From Lachnospiraceae bacterium (lineage in GTDB: Bacteria; Bacillota; Clostridia; Lachnospirales; Lachnospiraceae), in NCBI GenBank assembly GCA_014804445.1, contig JAAUZU010000031.1:6092-64077 (forward strand): DNA of 57,986 bases, given 5' to 3'. The notes below the pieces were generated by a model. It saw nothing but the letters and a program-made list of their open reading frames with translations. It ran no database searches and was not told the DNA's origin. Every line of letters begins with the position of its first letter. The stretch's first letter is position 1. Made by a program: the position numbers and the translations under genes. This document shows, in pieces, positions 7,207 through 13,829 of this stretch.

Positions 7207-7959
7207 CTAGGCGCTTTCCTCCGGGGGCGGGGAAGCTTCCTGATCCGGCGCCGGGACGGGGGAAGAAGCAGGGAGGCGGGGGAGCAGCCGCCTTTTCCCG
7301 GAAGAGGGGGAGCGTTTCTCCCCGGGGGAAGCCTCCTTTCCGCCGGGCGCCTCCAGATGGTTATAGGAATCATAGACCGCGTAAAGCCTTTTCCCGCCAA
7401 GGAAAAACTGGGAATCCACCTTTTCATGGAGGGGGTACCACTGTTTCACGCACACGAACAGGGTGCCGCGGGTTAAAAAGCCCAGCACGGCGCCTATGTT
7501 GCCGGCCCGGCTTACCTTGCGGTGCACGGTGTCATATTCAATCAGGCCCCGGACCTGGCGGTCAATCATGCGGTCAAACTGCGTCAGAAGTATGATGTCA
7601 TAGCCATAGTGCCGGTGCTGGGTAAAAAAAGAGAGCCAGCCGGCCCGCGCCTGGTTCTGCCACTCCCTGGCGTTAAAGAGGAGCTGCGCCTCATCAATGA
7701 CAAGGAGCAGCTCCCCCTCCTTCAGGCGCCGCCCCAGGTGCTGGGAGTACCGGCGGGCAAAGGAAAGGAGCCTCCCGGGCGTAAGCCGATGATTGGAAAC
7801 ATAAAGGTAGATGCCTTTCCCTTTCCCGCAGGCTTTCCGGTCAATATAAAAATTGCCCAGGATAATGCGCTTTTTCCGGCTGCGCAGCCTTTCCCGGATT
7901 TCCCGCGCGGCGTGCAGGCTCTTGCCGCTGCCCGGGGTCCCGCTGTAAAGTTCTATCAT
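7207..7959 (-). CDS. zot: Zot/pI-type filamentous phage assembly ATPase
   Basis: A 250-residue protein starting MIELYSGTPGSGKS: Walker A GTPGSGKS at 7-14, Walker B LLLVIDEAQ at about 84-92, and the family-typical THRxYGYD-type stretch TQHRHYGYDIILLTQ (about 113-127). This is the Zonula occludens toxin/pI family, the inner-membrane motor that extrudes filamentous phage. The start at 7959 follows GGGGGTGG; an in-frame extension upstream would overlap the preceding gene. The C-terminal 45 residues are Pro/Ser/basic-rich. No long membrane helix is evident after the ATPase domain (the best stretch is about residues 153-172), which is odd, since pI normally spans the membrane. No secretin (pIV) gene exists in the element, consistent with a host lacking an outer membrane. 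Confidence 0.9.
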   Translation of the reverse strand: MIELYSGTPGSGKSLHAAREIRERLRSRKKRIILGNFYIDRKACGKGKGIYLYVSNHRLTPGRLLSFARRYSQHLGRRLKEGELLLVIDEAQLLFNAREWQNQARAGWLSFFTQHRHYGYDIILLTQFDRMIDRQVRGLIEYDTVHRKVSRAGNIGAVLGFLTRGTLFVCVKQWYPLHEKVDSQFFLGGKRLYAVYDSYNHLEAPGGKEASPGEKRSPSSGKRRLLPRLPASSPVPAPDQEASPPPEESA

Positions 7960-7970
7960 AATGCCACCCC

Positions 7971-8207
7971 CTAGCTGATAAGCTTTATCCAGCGCGCAAT
8001 GACGCTGTACAGGTAATAAACCCCGATGGCCGCAAGCCACGCGCTGCCAATCTTTAAAAAGGTCCCGATGGGGAAAAACCAGTTGAGATAACCCAGAAAG
8101 GGCATGGAGCCCAGGGCGCTTATGGTTTCCGCGAACGGGGACAGGGGGAGCTTCGAGAGCACCCCTGCCAGGAACTTATCAAGGATTTCCTTCATCCATC
8201 CGAGCAT
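7971..8207 (-). CDS. Small inovirus membrane protein (position of pVI)
   Basis: A 78-residue protein with two or three hydrophobic segments (about 30-47 and 50-74) and a short basic end, ARWIKLIS. In filamentous phages a small multi-span membrane protein (pVI, or DUF2523 in other inoviruses) lies between the adsorption protein and the Zot/pI gene, exactly as here, so a distal-cap minor coat role is inferred from position. I cannot show sequence similarity. ATG at 8207 is preferred over a GTG at 8216 because GAAGG is then correctly spaced. Only 11 nt separate its stop from the zot start. Confidence 0.65.
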   Translation of the reverse strand: MLGWMKEILDKFLAGVLSKLPLSPFAETISALGSMPFLGYLNWFFPIGTFLKIGSAWLAAIGVYYLYSVIARWIKLIS

Positions 8208-8236
8208 AAAAAACACCTTCTTTCTTTTTTAGTCTG

Positions 8237-9805
8237 TTACCACTTGATGACACGCTGCGTAAGCACAATCAAAAGGATAATAAAGCCGACCGTCTCACCC
8301 ATGCGGAAAACCTCCATGACGGGCTTCAGGAAGGACATGTCAAGCGTTACCGTTATATCTATGTCAAGCGACGGCACCACAAAAGGGAACTCAAAGACCG
8401 GCGTGACCGGCTCCGCGTCCAGCGCGTCCAGAAGCCGGATGAAGTCGAAGGGCAGACAGAAAGGGAAAATATAGGTAAGGTCCACCTCATAGCTGCCTAC
8501 ATCAATATCAACATCCGGATTAGGATTGGGTTCCGGATCAGGCGCTGCATCGGCTGCCACGTCTGTAGCCGTATCTGATACAACCTTGTTAAATACCTCC
8601 GTACCTGCCACAGGATCAGGCAGCGGAACCGGTTCCGGATCTGCATCCGGATCAGGGTTTGGCTGGGGCTGCGGAAAAGCCGACTGTATAGCAGACAGCA
8701 GGGCAGGGAAAAGCGAGTTAAAAACAGACGGATTAAGATCTGTACCGGTAAGAGGTGCAAAATTATCCGGCAACGCGTCAAGCAGTGCAGCATAATCATA
8801 ATCCAGCGCATTTTCACAGCCTGTAAATTCACCAGTCTTTAAAAACAGCTCCGCAGCCGCTCGATTGGAAAAAACAGGAATGTTAAAACTGTAAGTGTTT
8901 GGATCTACATAGTATGAAATACTGTTTGCATTAGATGAAGTAACACCGGATGGGCGGTAATAAATAACAGAAGCGGGAACATTTAGATGAACAATTTCAT
9001 TTAATGTTCTGCGCTGCATAAAATAAATACAGCCTACCTCCGGGCAGTCAGTACGTATAGTAACCATGTCAAAGTATGCAACAACAGGATACGGGTTGCT
9101 AAGACCTTGCAGATCGGAAATGACTTTATAACCTACAGGCTGCCCGTTATAAATCTGGTAAAGGGTACCAATTAAACGGGTCGCATTCATGATATAGTTT
9201 CCTTCCGCATCCTGATCCAATGTGCCATCAAAACCATCCGGAAAGTAATCCGCAGGGTCAATGCCTTCAATTTTGCCATCCTGCAAGGCTCCTATAAACT
9301 TAGAAATACCAAGCAGAACACCGGCATTCATTGCAAAACTAGCAAGATGGGTAAACTCCGGATCATTATCCGGATCCGAAGAGCCGGAGCCACCGCCATC
9401 GATGACGCGGAAACGCTGCCATGTTGCTTCATCAGGAATCTGAAGCGCACCGGTGCCTACCGTATTATCACCCATGAGCTGGCGCAGAGAAACCTTAGAA
9501 CCGTCTGTTAAAGTAAAAGTAATATTAGAATCAATATCATCAGAAATAGAAATTTCATTGAGATAAGCCGTAAAAAATGCAACCTCCATGCCATAATCAC
9601 CAAAAGATGCCTCAACGCCACAGGCAACAAGGCAGTTCATAAGCAGGTTCCATAACACCATTGACATTTCATTTGCTGCAGCTTCTCCTAAAGCAAGGGA
9701 TGCAGCTCTGGCATTTAATGCCGCAGGTCGAGAGAGCACGCAGGAGAATACAAGCACCACGGAAAGCAGGGCGGCACCTGCACGGGTTAAAAATTTCCTT
9801 TTCAT
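8237..9805 (-). CDS. Inovirus adsorption/minor coat protein, pIII-like
   Basis: A 522-residue exported protein: signal peptide at 1-35 (MKRKFL, hydrophobic ALLSVVLVFSCVLS, cut near ARAAS), a large mature region without recognised domains, Asp/Pro-rich linkers near residues 380-410 and 420-435 (runs such as PNPDPDADPEPVP), and a C-terminal hydrophobic segment ending VLTQRVIKW. A signal peptide, repetitive flexible linker and C-terminal membrane anchor form the architecture of gene III proteins, which bind the host receptor and cap the virion. The start overlaps the previous stop as ATGA, so translation is coupled; GGAGG lies 10 nt upstream. The Asp/Pro linker codons form degenerate GGATCCGG-type repeats. 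Receptor specificity cannot be inferred. A host surface protein is an unlikely alternative given the flanking phage genes. Confidence 0.75.
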   Translation of the reverse strand: MKRKFLTRAGAALLSVVLVFSCVLSRPAALNARAASLALGEAAANEMSMVLWNLLMNCLVACGVEASFGDYGMEVAFFTAYLNEISISDDIDSNITFTLTDGSKVSLRQLMGDNTVGTGALQIPDEATWQRFRVIDGGGSGSSDPDNDPEFTHLASFAMNAGVLLGISKFIGALQDGKIEGIDPADYFPDGFDGTLDQDAEGNYIMNATRLIGTLYQIYNGQPVGYKVISDLQGLSNPYPVVAYFDMVTIRTDCPEVGCIYFMQRRTLNEIVHLNVPASVIYYRPSGVTSSNANSISYYVDPNTYSFNIPVFSNRAAAELFLKTGEFTGCENALDYDYAALLDALPDNFAPLTGTDLNPSVFNSLFPALLSAIQSAFPQPQPNPDPDADPEPVPLPDPVAGTEVFNKVVSDTATDVAADAAPDPEPNPNPDVDIDVGSYEVDLTYIFPFCLPFDFIRLLDALDAEPVTPVFEFPFVVPSLDIDITVTLDMSFLKPVMEVFRMGETVGFIILLIVLTQRVIKW

Positions 9806-10023
9806 TGTCGCATTTCCTCCAGATGTGAAATCATGTTTTTCAGTTCAAATATATTTCTGCGGGTGCTGCAGTCCCGGCAGAGCCCGTGACGATCCGGATC
9901 ACAGCCGGAGCGGGCGCTGCATTCCCTGCAGGATTCTTCTTTATCAAGCAGCATACGCCCCAAAAAGTCTTTCAGACTCTCCCCTAATAAAAGGAGATAC
10001 AGAATTTTATCAATGTTTTTCAT
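9802..10023 (-). CDS. Small Cys-rich inovirus protein, unknown function
   Basis: A 73-residue protein with Leu-rich ends and a central cluster of six cysteines arranged CxxC...C...CxxC (CRECSARSGC then CRDC), which could bind zinc. It lies between the post-coat terminator and the adsorption protein and overlaps the latter by an ATGA. ATG at 10023 is preferred because GGTGG lies about 5 nt upstream. No known filamentous phage protein comes to mind. Its placement at the start of the adsorption/assembly unit suggests assembly or regulation, but this is a guess. Confidence 0.6.
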   Translation of the reverse strand: MKNIDKILYLLLLGESLKDFLGRMLLDKEESCRECSARSGCDPDRHGLCRDCSTRRNIFELKNMISHLEEMRQ

Positions 10024-10046
10024 AGTAACCACCTTTCCATGGCAGG

Positions 10047-10083
10047 AAAAAAGCCGGGGCAGAAACCACCAGACCCCAGCTTT
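10047..10083 (-). terminator. Terminator directly after the coat gene
   Basis: On the minus strand AAAGCTGGGG pairs with CCCCGGCTTT (10074-10083 with 10050-10059, one G-T pair) and is followed by a U-run. Ff phages have their central terminator at the same point, just after gene VIII, where it keeps coat transcripts high relative to genes downstream. Confidence 0.75.
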
Positions 10084-10097
10084 CCCCGATTACGGCA

Positions 10098-10310
10098 TTA
10101 TCCCGTAATCTTTTTCAGCCACTTAAGGCCGAACTTTACGGTCACAACCACCGCCGTTATCGAAACAATGGCGGGAACAACAATGTTCATCGCTGTAAAA
10201 AGCTGGGTCTGAATACTCGATACCGATGTAGTCATCAGACTGGTCATATCAAATGCCACCTCAGTCCCAGTTTCAGCCAATGCTGTCATTACTGTAACAG
10301 GTACTAACAT
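10098..10310 (-). CDS. Candidate major coat protein (pVIII-like)
   Basis: A 70-residue protein with the build of a filamentous phage major coat protein: an amphipathic N-terminal part with acidic residues (Glu13, Glu17, Asp21), a hydrophobic helix at about 42-59 (NIVVPAIVSITAVVVTV) and a basic C-terminus with four lysines (KFGLKWLKKITG) to contact DNA. The N-terminal dozen residues end in TALA and might be a very short leader, but no classical signal peptide is visible. The ribosome site AAAGGAGGT is near perfect, fitting abundant expression, and a terminator follows. Assignment rests on size, charge pattern and position, not on detectable similarity. Confidence 0.75.
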   Translation of the reverse strand: MLVPVTVMTALAETGTEVAFDMTSLMTTSVSSIQTQLFTAMNIVVPAIVSITAVVVTVKFGLKWLKKITG

Positions 10311-10311
10311 G

Positions 10312-10440
10312 TCAGCTACCTCCTTTCTTAAACATCCGGAACACGTTTCTTAAAACGTAACCGGTCATTATGACAATGCATTCCATGCAGGCGCCAAACG
10401 ACAGCATGGTAAATGCAATGCGCACGTAATCATAAACCAT
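10312..10440 (-). CDS. 42-residue single-helix membrane protein, pVII/pIX-like candidate
   Basis: A short gene encoding 42 residues starting MVYDYVRIAF, with one membrane helix (about 6-30) and a basic tail RNVFRMFKKGGS. GAGGG lies 6 nt before the ATG, and the TGA ends one nt before the coat ATG, so it is packed in the operon like a genuine gene. In Ff phages two proteins of about 32-33 residues (pVII, pIX) precede gene VIII and cap the leading virion end. Size, topology and place here are the same. Function is inferred. Confidence 0.7.
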   Translation of the reverse strand: MVYDYVRIAFTMLSFGACMECIVIMTGYVLRNVFRMFKKGGS

Positions 10441-10441
10441 C

Positions 10442-10834
10442 TTATTCCCTCGCTTTCCAGACAAAAAAGCCGTTCATCAGCAGGATACCGGCGATAAAAC
10501 CCAGCAGCAGGCAGACGGCTGCAAAGCCTTCCTGTATGGCTGCCACGGCCTGCAGGGTATCCGCCCCGTTTCCGGATACGGTTTCCGTGCCGGCGTAAAG
10601 GGCAGCTTCCCCGCTGTCACTTTCCGCGCCGGAGAGCATGGACAGGATATCCGGCAGGATATCGCCGCCGGAGATATCTGCACCGGCATTACCAGGGGCA
10701 CCGCCTGGGGCGGGGGAGACGCTCCCGCCCGGGGTTTCCGTTCCTTCCCCTGCCTGGTGCAGGGTTCCCGCGTCCCCTCCGGAAACAGTGCCGGGGGGAG
10801 GGGACGGGGTTATGTAATCAACGCCGGTAAACAT
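10442..10834 (-). CDS. Inovirus structural-type protein: Gly/Pro-rich with C-terminal membrane helix
   Basis: A 130-residue protein. Residues 1-60 are rich in Gly, Pro, Ser and Ala, 60-100 are acidic, and about 103-126 form one strong membrane helix followed by KARE. There is no signal peptide, so it would insert with the N-terminus outside. AAAGGAGGT precedes the ATG. It sits between the ssDNA-binding candidate and the two small coat-like genes, one nt from the next start. A minor coat or assembly protein is the most natural reading; the family is unknown. Confidence 0.65.
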   Translation of the reverse strand: MFTGVDYITPSPPPGTVSGGDAGTLHQAGEGTETPGGSVSPAPGGAPGNAGADISGGDILPDILSMLSGAESDSGEAALYAGTETVSGNGADTLQAVAAIQEGFAAVCLLLGFIAGILLMNGFFVWKARE

Positions 10835-11280
10835 TACTTACCTCCTTTGGCTGCCTTGGCGGCTGCCGTTTCAGGGGCGGCTTCTGCTGCTGTGCCTGCT
10901 TCAGGGGCCGGCTGTGTTTCCGTTGTACCTTCCCCCGGCATCAGGAACCGGAAGGGCTCCACGAATTTAAGGTCAACAAGGCGGGCAACGGGCTTCCCGT
11001 CGCCGCCCACCGTCATGGCAAATTCACCGTCGTATATGCCGGGCGCAACGGGTATTTTTGCACGGAAGGGATAGTCCAGGGAGACCTTGCCCCGCTGGTA
11101 GCCAACAGCAAGCGCCGTGTCCCACTCATGGAAGGGCTGGAATTCGCTGCCGTCCTGCCCAAGAAAAAAATAGTGCACCGTGCAGCCGCGCATGGCGTCA
11201 CGGCCGGGCTCCGCCGGCATGTCATAGGTTTTTGCATAAGTCACAAGTATCCGCATAGTGTTGTTCAGTTCAAGTCCCAT
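10834..11280 (-). CDS. Candidate ssDNA-binding protein (gpV-like)
   Basis: A 148-residue soluble protein with a beta-rich core and an Ala/Glu-rich low-complexity tail (from about 112). The stretch APGIYDG (79-85) followed by RLVDLKF (100-106) recalls the end of M13 gpV, which reads APGLYTV and then RLRLV. The N-terminal half has alternating hydrophobic residues with Tyr and Phe, as expected of an OB-like DNA-binding surface. gpV coats the phage ssDNA before assembly. The disordered tail resembles the tails of SSB proteins. ATG at 11280 is set by GGAG 7 nt upstream. It overlaps its neighbours on both sides by a few bases. The similarity was spotted by eye and needs structural confirmation. Confidence 0.6.
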   Translation of the reverse strand: MGLELNNTMRILVTYAKTYDMPAEPGRDAMRGCTVHYFFLGQDGSEFQPFHEWDTALAVGYQRGKVSLDYPFRAKIPVAPGIYDGEFAMTVGGDGKPVARLVDLKFVEPFRFLMPGEGTTETQPAPEAGTAAEAAPETAAAKAAKGGK

Positions 11281-11641
11281 TGTTCTTCTCCATTCCCGGG
11301 GGCTCTTCCCCCGCAAAAAAAGGGTTTTCAGTTTCCATTACGTACCGGTTCCGGTACCAGTCCATCATGGCAGCGTATTCCGCCGCCGTGCCGGCTGCAA
11401 GCGCCAGCTCCGCAAGGGCTTCCTGTTTCATGCCCGTCCGGTGTTCCAGCCAGGGCAGGAAATCCAGCCCCAGGCCGTCCGCATACAGCCGGTAGTGTCT
11501 ATATGTGTCGTCCATCACCTGTTCAGCCGCCCGGGGCGTGCTGCCGCACCGCAGCAGCATGGCGCACATTTCCGCGCTTGTCATGCCGGTCCGTTCCAGG
11601 AGCCAGGCATTAAAATCAGGTGTTTCCGCGCCCGCCGTCAC
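11270..11641 (-). CDS. Inovirus protein with two tandem about 45-residue repeats
   Basis: About 123 residues if started at the GTG at 11641, which overlaps the upstream TGA as GTGA, indicating coupled translation. An earlier in-frame ATG at 11761 would force a 120-bp overlap with the membrane-protein gene and encodes unlikely sequence. The protein is nearly all helical and consists of two related units: DFNAWLLERTGMTSAEM with a TYRHYRLY end, and DFLPWLEHRTGMKQEAL with a WYRNRYVM end. No family is recognised. Its place ahead of the ssDNA-binding candidate suggests replication or DNA handling. A short Pro-rich tail runs into the next gene. Confidence 0.6.
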   Translation of the reverse strand: MTAGAETPDFNAWLLERTGMTSAEMCAMLLRCGSTPRAAEQVMDDTYRHYRLYADGLGLDFLPWLEHRTGMKQEALAELALAAGTAAEYAAMMDWYRNRYVMETENPFFAGEEPPGMEKNNGT

Positions 11642-11838
11642 AACAGCCGCAGCAGCGCGCGGAGGACGAAGTTTTTTACTGCTGCAGGGCTGCATGCCAG
11701 GTACACCAGCAGGATTATCAGACCGTAAAACAGGGCGATAAGTTTCCCATGCCGCTTCCAAACTCTATACAACATCACAATCCCAGCCAGGAACGAGGCG
11801 GCGTACAACACGAGCTCCAAATCTAAAAAACCTTCCAT
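11638..11838 (-). CDS. Small inovirus membrane protein, two helices
   Basis: A 66-residue protein starting MEGFLDLELVLY with two hydrophobic helices (about 7-24 and 31-52) separated by RVWKRHGK, and a basic end. AAGGA lies about 9 nt before the ATG at 11838. Its TGA overlaps the GTG of the next gene. The open frame continues far upstream, but that part encodes biased, Arg/Pro-rich sequence typical of GC-rich noncoding DNA. Function unknown. Confidence 0.6.
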   Translation of the reverse strand: MEGFLDLELVLYAASFLAGIVMLYRVWKRHGKLIALFYGLIILLVYLACSPAAVKNFVLRALLRLL

Positions 11839-12398
11839 AAGCTGCATCCTTTCCGACGCTCCGGCAGGCCGTTCCCCGGCGGGGGTGCCGGTTCCGTGCC
11901 ATGCCCTGCGCCCTGTTTCTCTCCCGCATGCCGCACGTGCTGCGGGCGTCCCTTCCACGTTCCTTTCCTGTGCCGGCTGCGGCGGCCCGCGCGGGCGCAC
12001 CACCTGCCACAGTACCCGCCCGCCCCGGGGAAAGCAGGCCCGGGCCCGCACCGACGGGACAGAGCCTGAAGCACCCCGGGTACCGGGAAAAGACGGGGAG
12101 GCGTGGAAAGCATGCATAACCTGCTGCCTGCCATGGACAGCATGTGCACAGCCCGTGCATGGCCCATGGATAACGGTAAAGCTGTTATCCACAGCCCATA
12201 CACAGCCTGCACACATCCTGCCCACAGCAGGACGAAAGATGCAGGTTATACACCCTTTCCACACCACGGCGGCGGTGTACGGAATCCAGCGCGCTTCGCG
12301 CCTCATCCCATCATCACGGGCCAGCGCCTTCTTTTCCCTTTTACGGACAGGAAAGCGCCATATGGTGCGCCCGCGCGGCCGCCGCAGCCGGCAGTCTG
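11839..12398. other. 560-bp GC-rich gap in the inovirus with DnaA-box and inverted repeats
   Basis: No frame here looks coding on either strand. Around 12163-12196 an inverted repeat GGATAAC...GTTATCC adjoins TTATCCACAG, a consensus DnaA box (TTATCCACA). From about 12115 to 12290 there are dense short repeats of the types CAGCC, CCACAGC, GTGCA and CATGG, able to form several hairpins. Such a structured gap inside a phage operon is a plausible complementary-strand (minus) origin or second control region. This is inference. Confidence 0.5.
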
Positions 12399-12737
12399 TC
12401 ACGGAGGGCGTTCCTGCCCCGCTTCCGGCAGGATACGGGAAGCCTTTTCCATGTGTTCAAGCAGGCCGTGCGCCAGGTGTTCCAACCGCAGCACGTCGTT
12501 CCTCACGCCGGAGAGGGTGTAGGCCAGGCTGCTGTATGCCTGCAGCTCCTTCCTGCGCCTCTCCAGCATGTCATCATAATAGGCAAGCTCCTCACGCCGC
12601 TTCTCGTCGCCGTTTATGGCATCGTCCACCAGGGAGGAGAGCTTCTCCGTGAAGGTCTTTCCCTTCAGCCCTTCTATGTAGAAAAGCTGGGCTTCCGTGA
12701 ACCGGACGGACTTCGTGGAGGCGCTTTTCTTCCTCAT
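12399..12737 (-). CDS. Ribbon-helix-helix/coiled-coil DNA-binding candidate
   Basis: A 112-residue protein. The basic start is followed by SVRFTEAQLFYIEGLKG, a strand-helix pattern like ribbon-helix-helix proteins. Next comes a long charged coiled coil (EKRREELAYYDDMLERRRKEL) and a helical end. This layout resembles MobC-like accessory or plasmid copy-control proteins. It is the third gene of the early unit, overlapping the previous stop by ATGA. It could control replication of the phage or bind the adjacent structured gap at 11839-12398. Confidence 0.6.
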   Translation of the reverse strand: MRKKSASTKSVRFTEAQLFYIEGLKGKTFTEKLSSLVDDAINGDEKRREELAYYDDMLERRRKELQAYSSLAYTLSGVRNDVLRLEHLAHGLLEHMEKASRILPEAGQERPP

Positions 12738-12997
12738 GGCTGCAGCTCCCGGGCTTTTTCAAGGGCGGCTTCCTGTTCTTTCCTGCGGCCTGAGCGGATC
12801 TCCTGCTGGAGGTCCAGGGCAGCATCAAGTTCCTGCAGGCCGCGGAATACATCAATGCAGCATGTTTTCACGCTGCCGCAATCGCCGCGGGTTTTGCCCA
12901 TCACGTAAAAATAGACTTCTCCCCGTCCGTCACGGTCAGCCTCCACAGAGACAGAAAAAACATCATGTTCCCTGCCTCCATAATCCTTTACTTTCAT
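12734..12997 (-). CDS. Small inovirus early protein, unknown
   Basis: An 87-residue protein with a beta-rich N-terminal half (MKVKDYGG, EVYFYVMGKT) and a helical, strongly charged C-terminal half (LQQEIRSGRRKEQEAALEKAREL). It has a GDCGSVKTCC segment with three cysteines. GGAGGGGGTG precedes the ATG at 12997, and both ends overlap neighbours by ATGA, so the three early genes are translationally coupled. I do not recognise it. Confidence 0.6.
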   Translation of the reverse strand: MKVKDYGGREHDVFSVSVEADRDGRGEVYFYVMGKTRGDCGSVKTCCIDVFRGLQELDAALDLQQEIRSGRRKEQEAALEKARELQP

Positions 12998-13281
12998 GGC
13001 GACACCCCCTCCAGCGCGGAGAGTGCCGCGGCTTCCAGCTCCGCAATGCTGCCATAAATGGCATTACTACCCACAATCAGGCGGATGCCGTCATACATAT
13101 GCAGCATCTCCTTCATGCTGCCGTAATGCAGATCCAGCTCATCACAGCCGTCAGGATAACGGCAGGAAAGCCTCACTGCACAAACAGGAGATCCTTCAGA
13201 GGGCATAACATGCCTCTCTACTGATGTAACCTCAATTTTTGCAATCGGTTTCCCGTTTCGGGATTTCTGTAACAAAAACAT
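12994..13281 (-). CDS. Small inovirus early protein, first of the leftward operon
   Basis: A 95-residue soluble protein, MFLLQKSRNGKPIAKIEV and onward, with alternating strands and a C-terminal helix. It is the first gene after the leftward promoter at 13413-13441; GAGG lies 7 nt before the ATG. No family is recognised. Small first genes of phage early operons often counteract repression or the host, but nothing in the sequence demonstrates that here. Confidence 0.6.
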   Translation of the reverse strand: MFLLQKSRNGKPIAKIEVTSVERHVMPSEGSPVCAVRLSCRYPDGCDELDLHYGSMKEMLHMYDGIRLIVGSNAIYGSIAELEAAALSALEGVSP

Positions 13282-13355
13282 CTTTTTTCCTCTCTTTCCT
13301 CCGCAGGTCCCTCACGGGGGCTACCTTGCGGATTTTCTTCCATTAAGCGCGCTTT

Positions 13356-13406
13356 TGTGTTACAATTAGATATTACATGCATTGATTCAATGATTTTTGT
13401 ATTACA
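13356..13406. repeat. Two copies of the TTGTRTTACAA motif ahead of the early operon
   Basis: TGTGTTACA at 13356-13364 and TGTATTACA at 13398-13406, with a further ATATTACAT between them, lie downstream of the leftward -10 box. The same motif is present four times at 6827-7176 and once at 14140-14148, all within the element. Confidence 0.65.
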
Positions 13407-13412
13407 TTTTTT

Positions 13413-13459
13413 ATTTTAGTCGTAAATTTGCTACCTGTCAATACAAAAATAGCAAATTT
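13413..13459 (-). promoter_or_regulatory. Leftward early promoter with overlapping operator
   Basis: On the minus strand TTGACA (13436-13441) and TAAAAT (13413-13418) are separated by 17 nt. A perfect 10-bp inverted repeat, AAATTTGCTA at 13424-13433 and TAGCAAATTT at 13450-13459, has one arm inside the promoter spacer and the other just upstream of the -35 box. It sits 22 nt before the XRE gene start. This is the expected form of a lysogenic switch operator bound by the XRE protein. Confidence 0.75.
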
Positions 13460-13480
13460 GATACTGCATAAAGGAGAAAA

Positions 13481-13810
13481 ATGAGTTTAGTAACTAGAAT
13501 AAGGGAAAAATGTACCGAAAAAAACACATCACTTAAAGCTTTAGAACGTGAAATCGGACTCGGAAACGGAACTATCAAACGTTGGGATGAAAACATTCCA
13601 AGCTACGACAAAGTTATAAAAGTAGCAGATTTTCTACAAGTTTCATTTCATTGGCTGATTTTCGGAAAAGAAGCCGGAGAACTGACACTGGAGGAGATGC
13701 GGCTTGTCGAGTTTTACCGGAAAGCGGATGAAAGAGGCAAAAGGGCGATACTAAGGACAGCAGAATCAGAAAGCGCGGAGCTGGAATCATCAGCTTCCAA
13801 GACTGGATAA
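13481..13810 (+). CDS. XRE-family repressor of the prophage
   Basis: A 109-residue protein with an N-terminal helix-turn-helix of the Cro/CI type (TSLKALEREIGLGNGTIKRW, about residues 16-35, then VIKVADFLQVSFHWLIFG) and a charged helical tail. AAAGGAG precedes the ATG. It is transcribed away from the leftward operon, with the inverted repeat 13424-13459 between them, so it most likely represses the phage genes and maintains lysogeny. There is no peptidase domain, so induction would not be by LexA-like self-cleavage. Its DNA is AT-rich compared with the structural genes. Confidence 0.85.
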   Translation: MSLVTRIREKCTEKNTSLKALEREIGLGNGTIKRWDENIPSYDKVIKVADFLQVSFHWLIFGKEAGELTLEEMRLVEFYRKADERGKRAILRTAESESAELESSASKTG

Positions 13811-13829
13811 AAAGACACAGGGGGCACAA

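Noticed and set aside
8500..8700. GGATCCGG-type repeats near the end of the adsorption gene as a separate repeat element
   Set aside because: They are explained by Asp/Pro-rich linker codons in frame.
11765..12652. Several long overlapping open frames on both strands in the GC-rich gap of the prophage
   Set aside because: Their translations are Arg/Pro/Cys-rich and biased, lack ribosome sites and overlap each other. They arise from scarce stop codons in GC-rich DNA. Only 11638-11838 at the end is credible.
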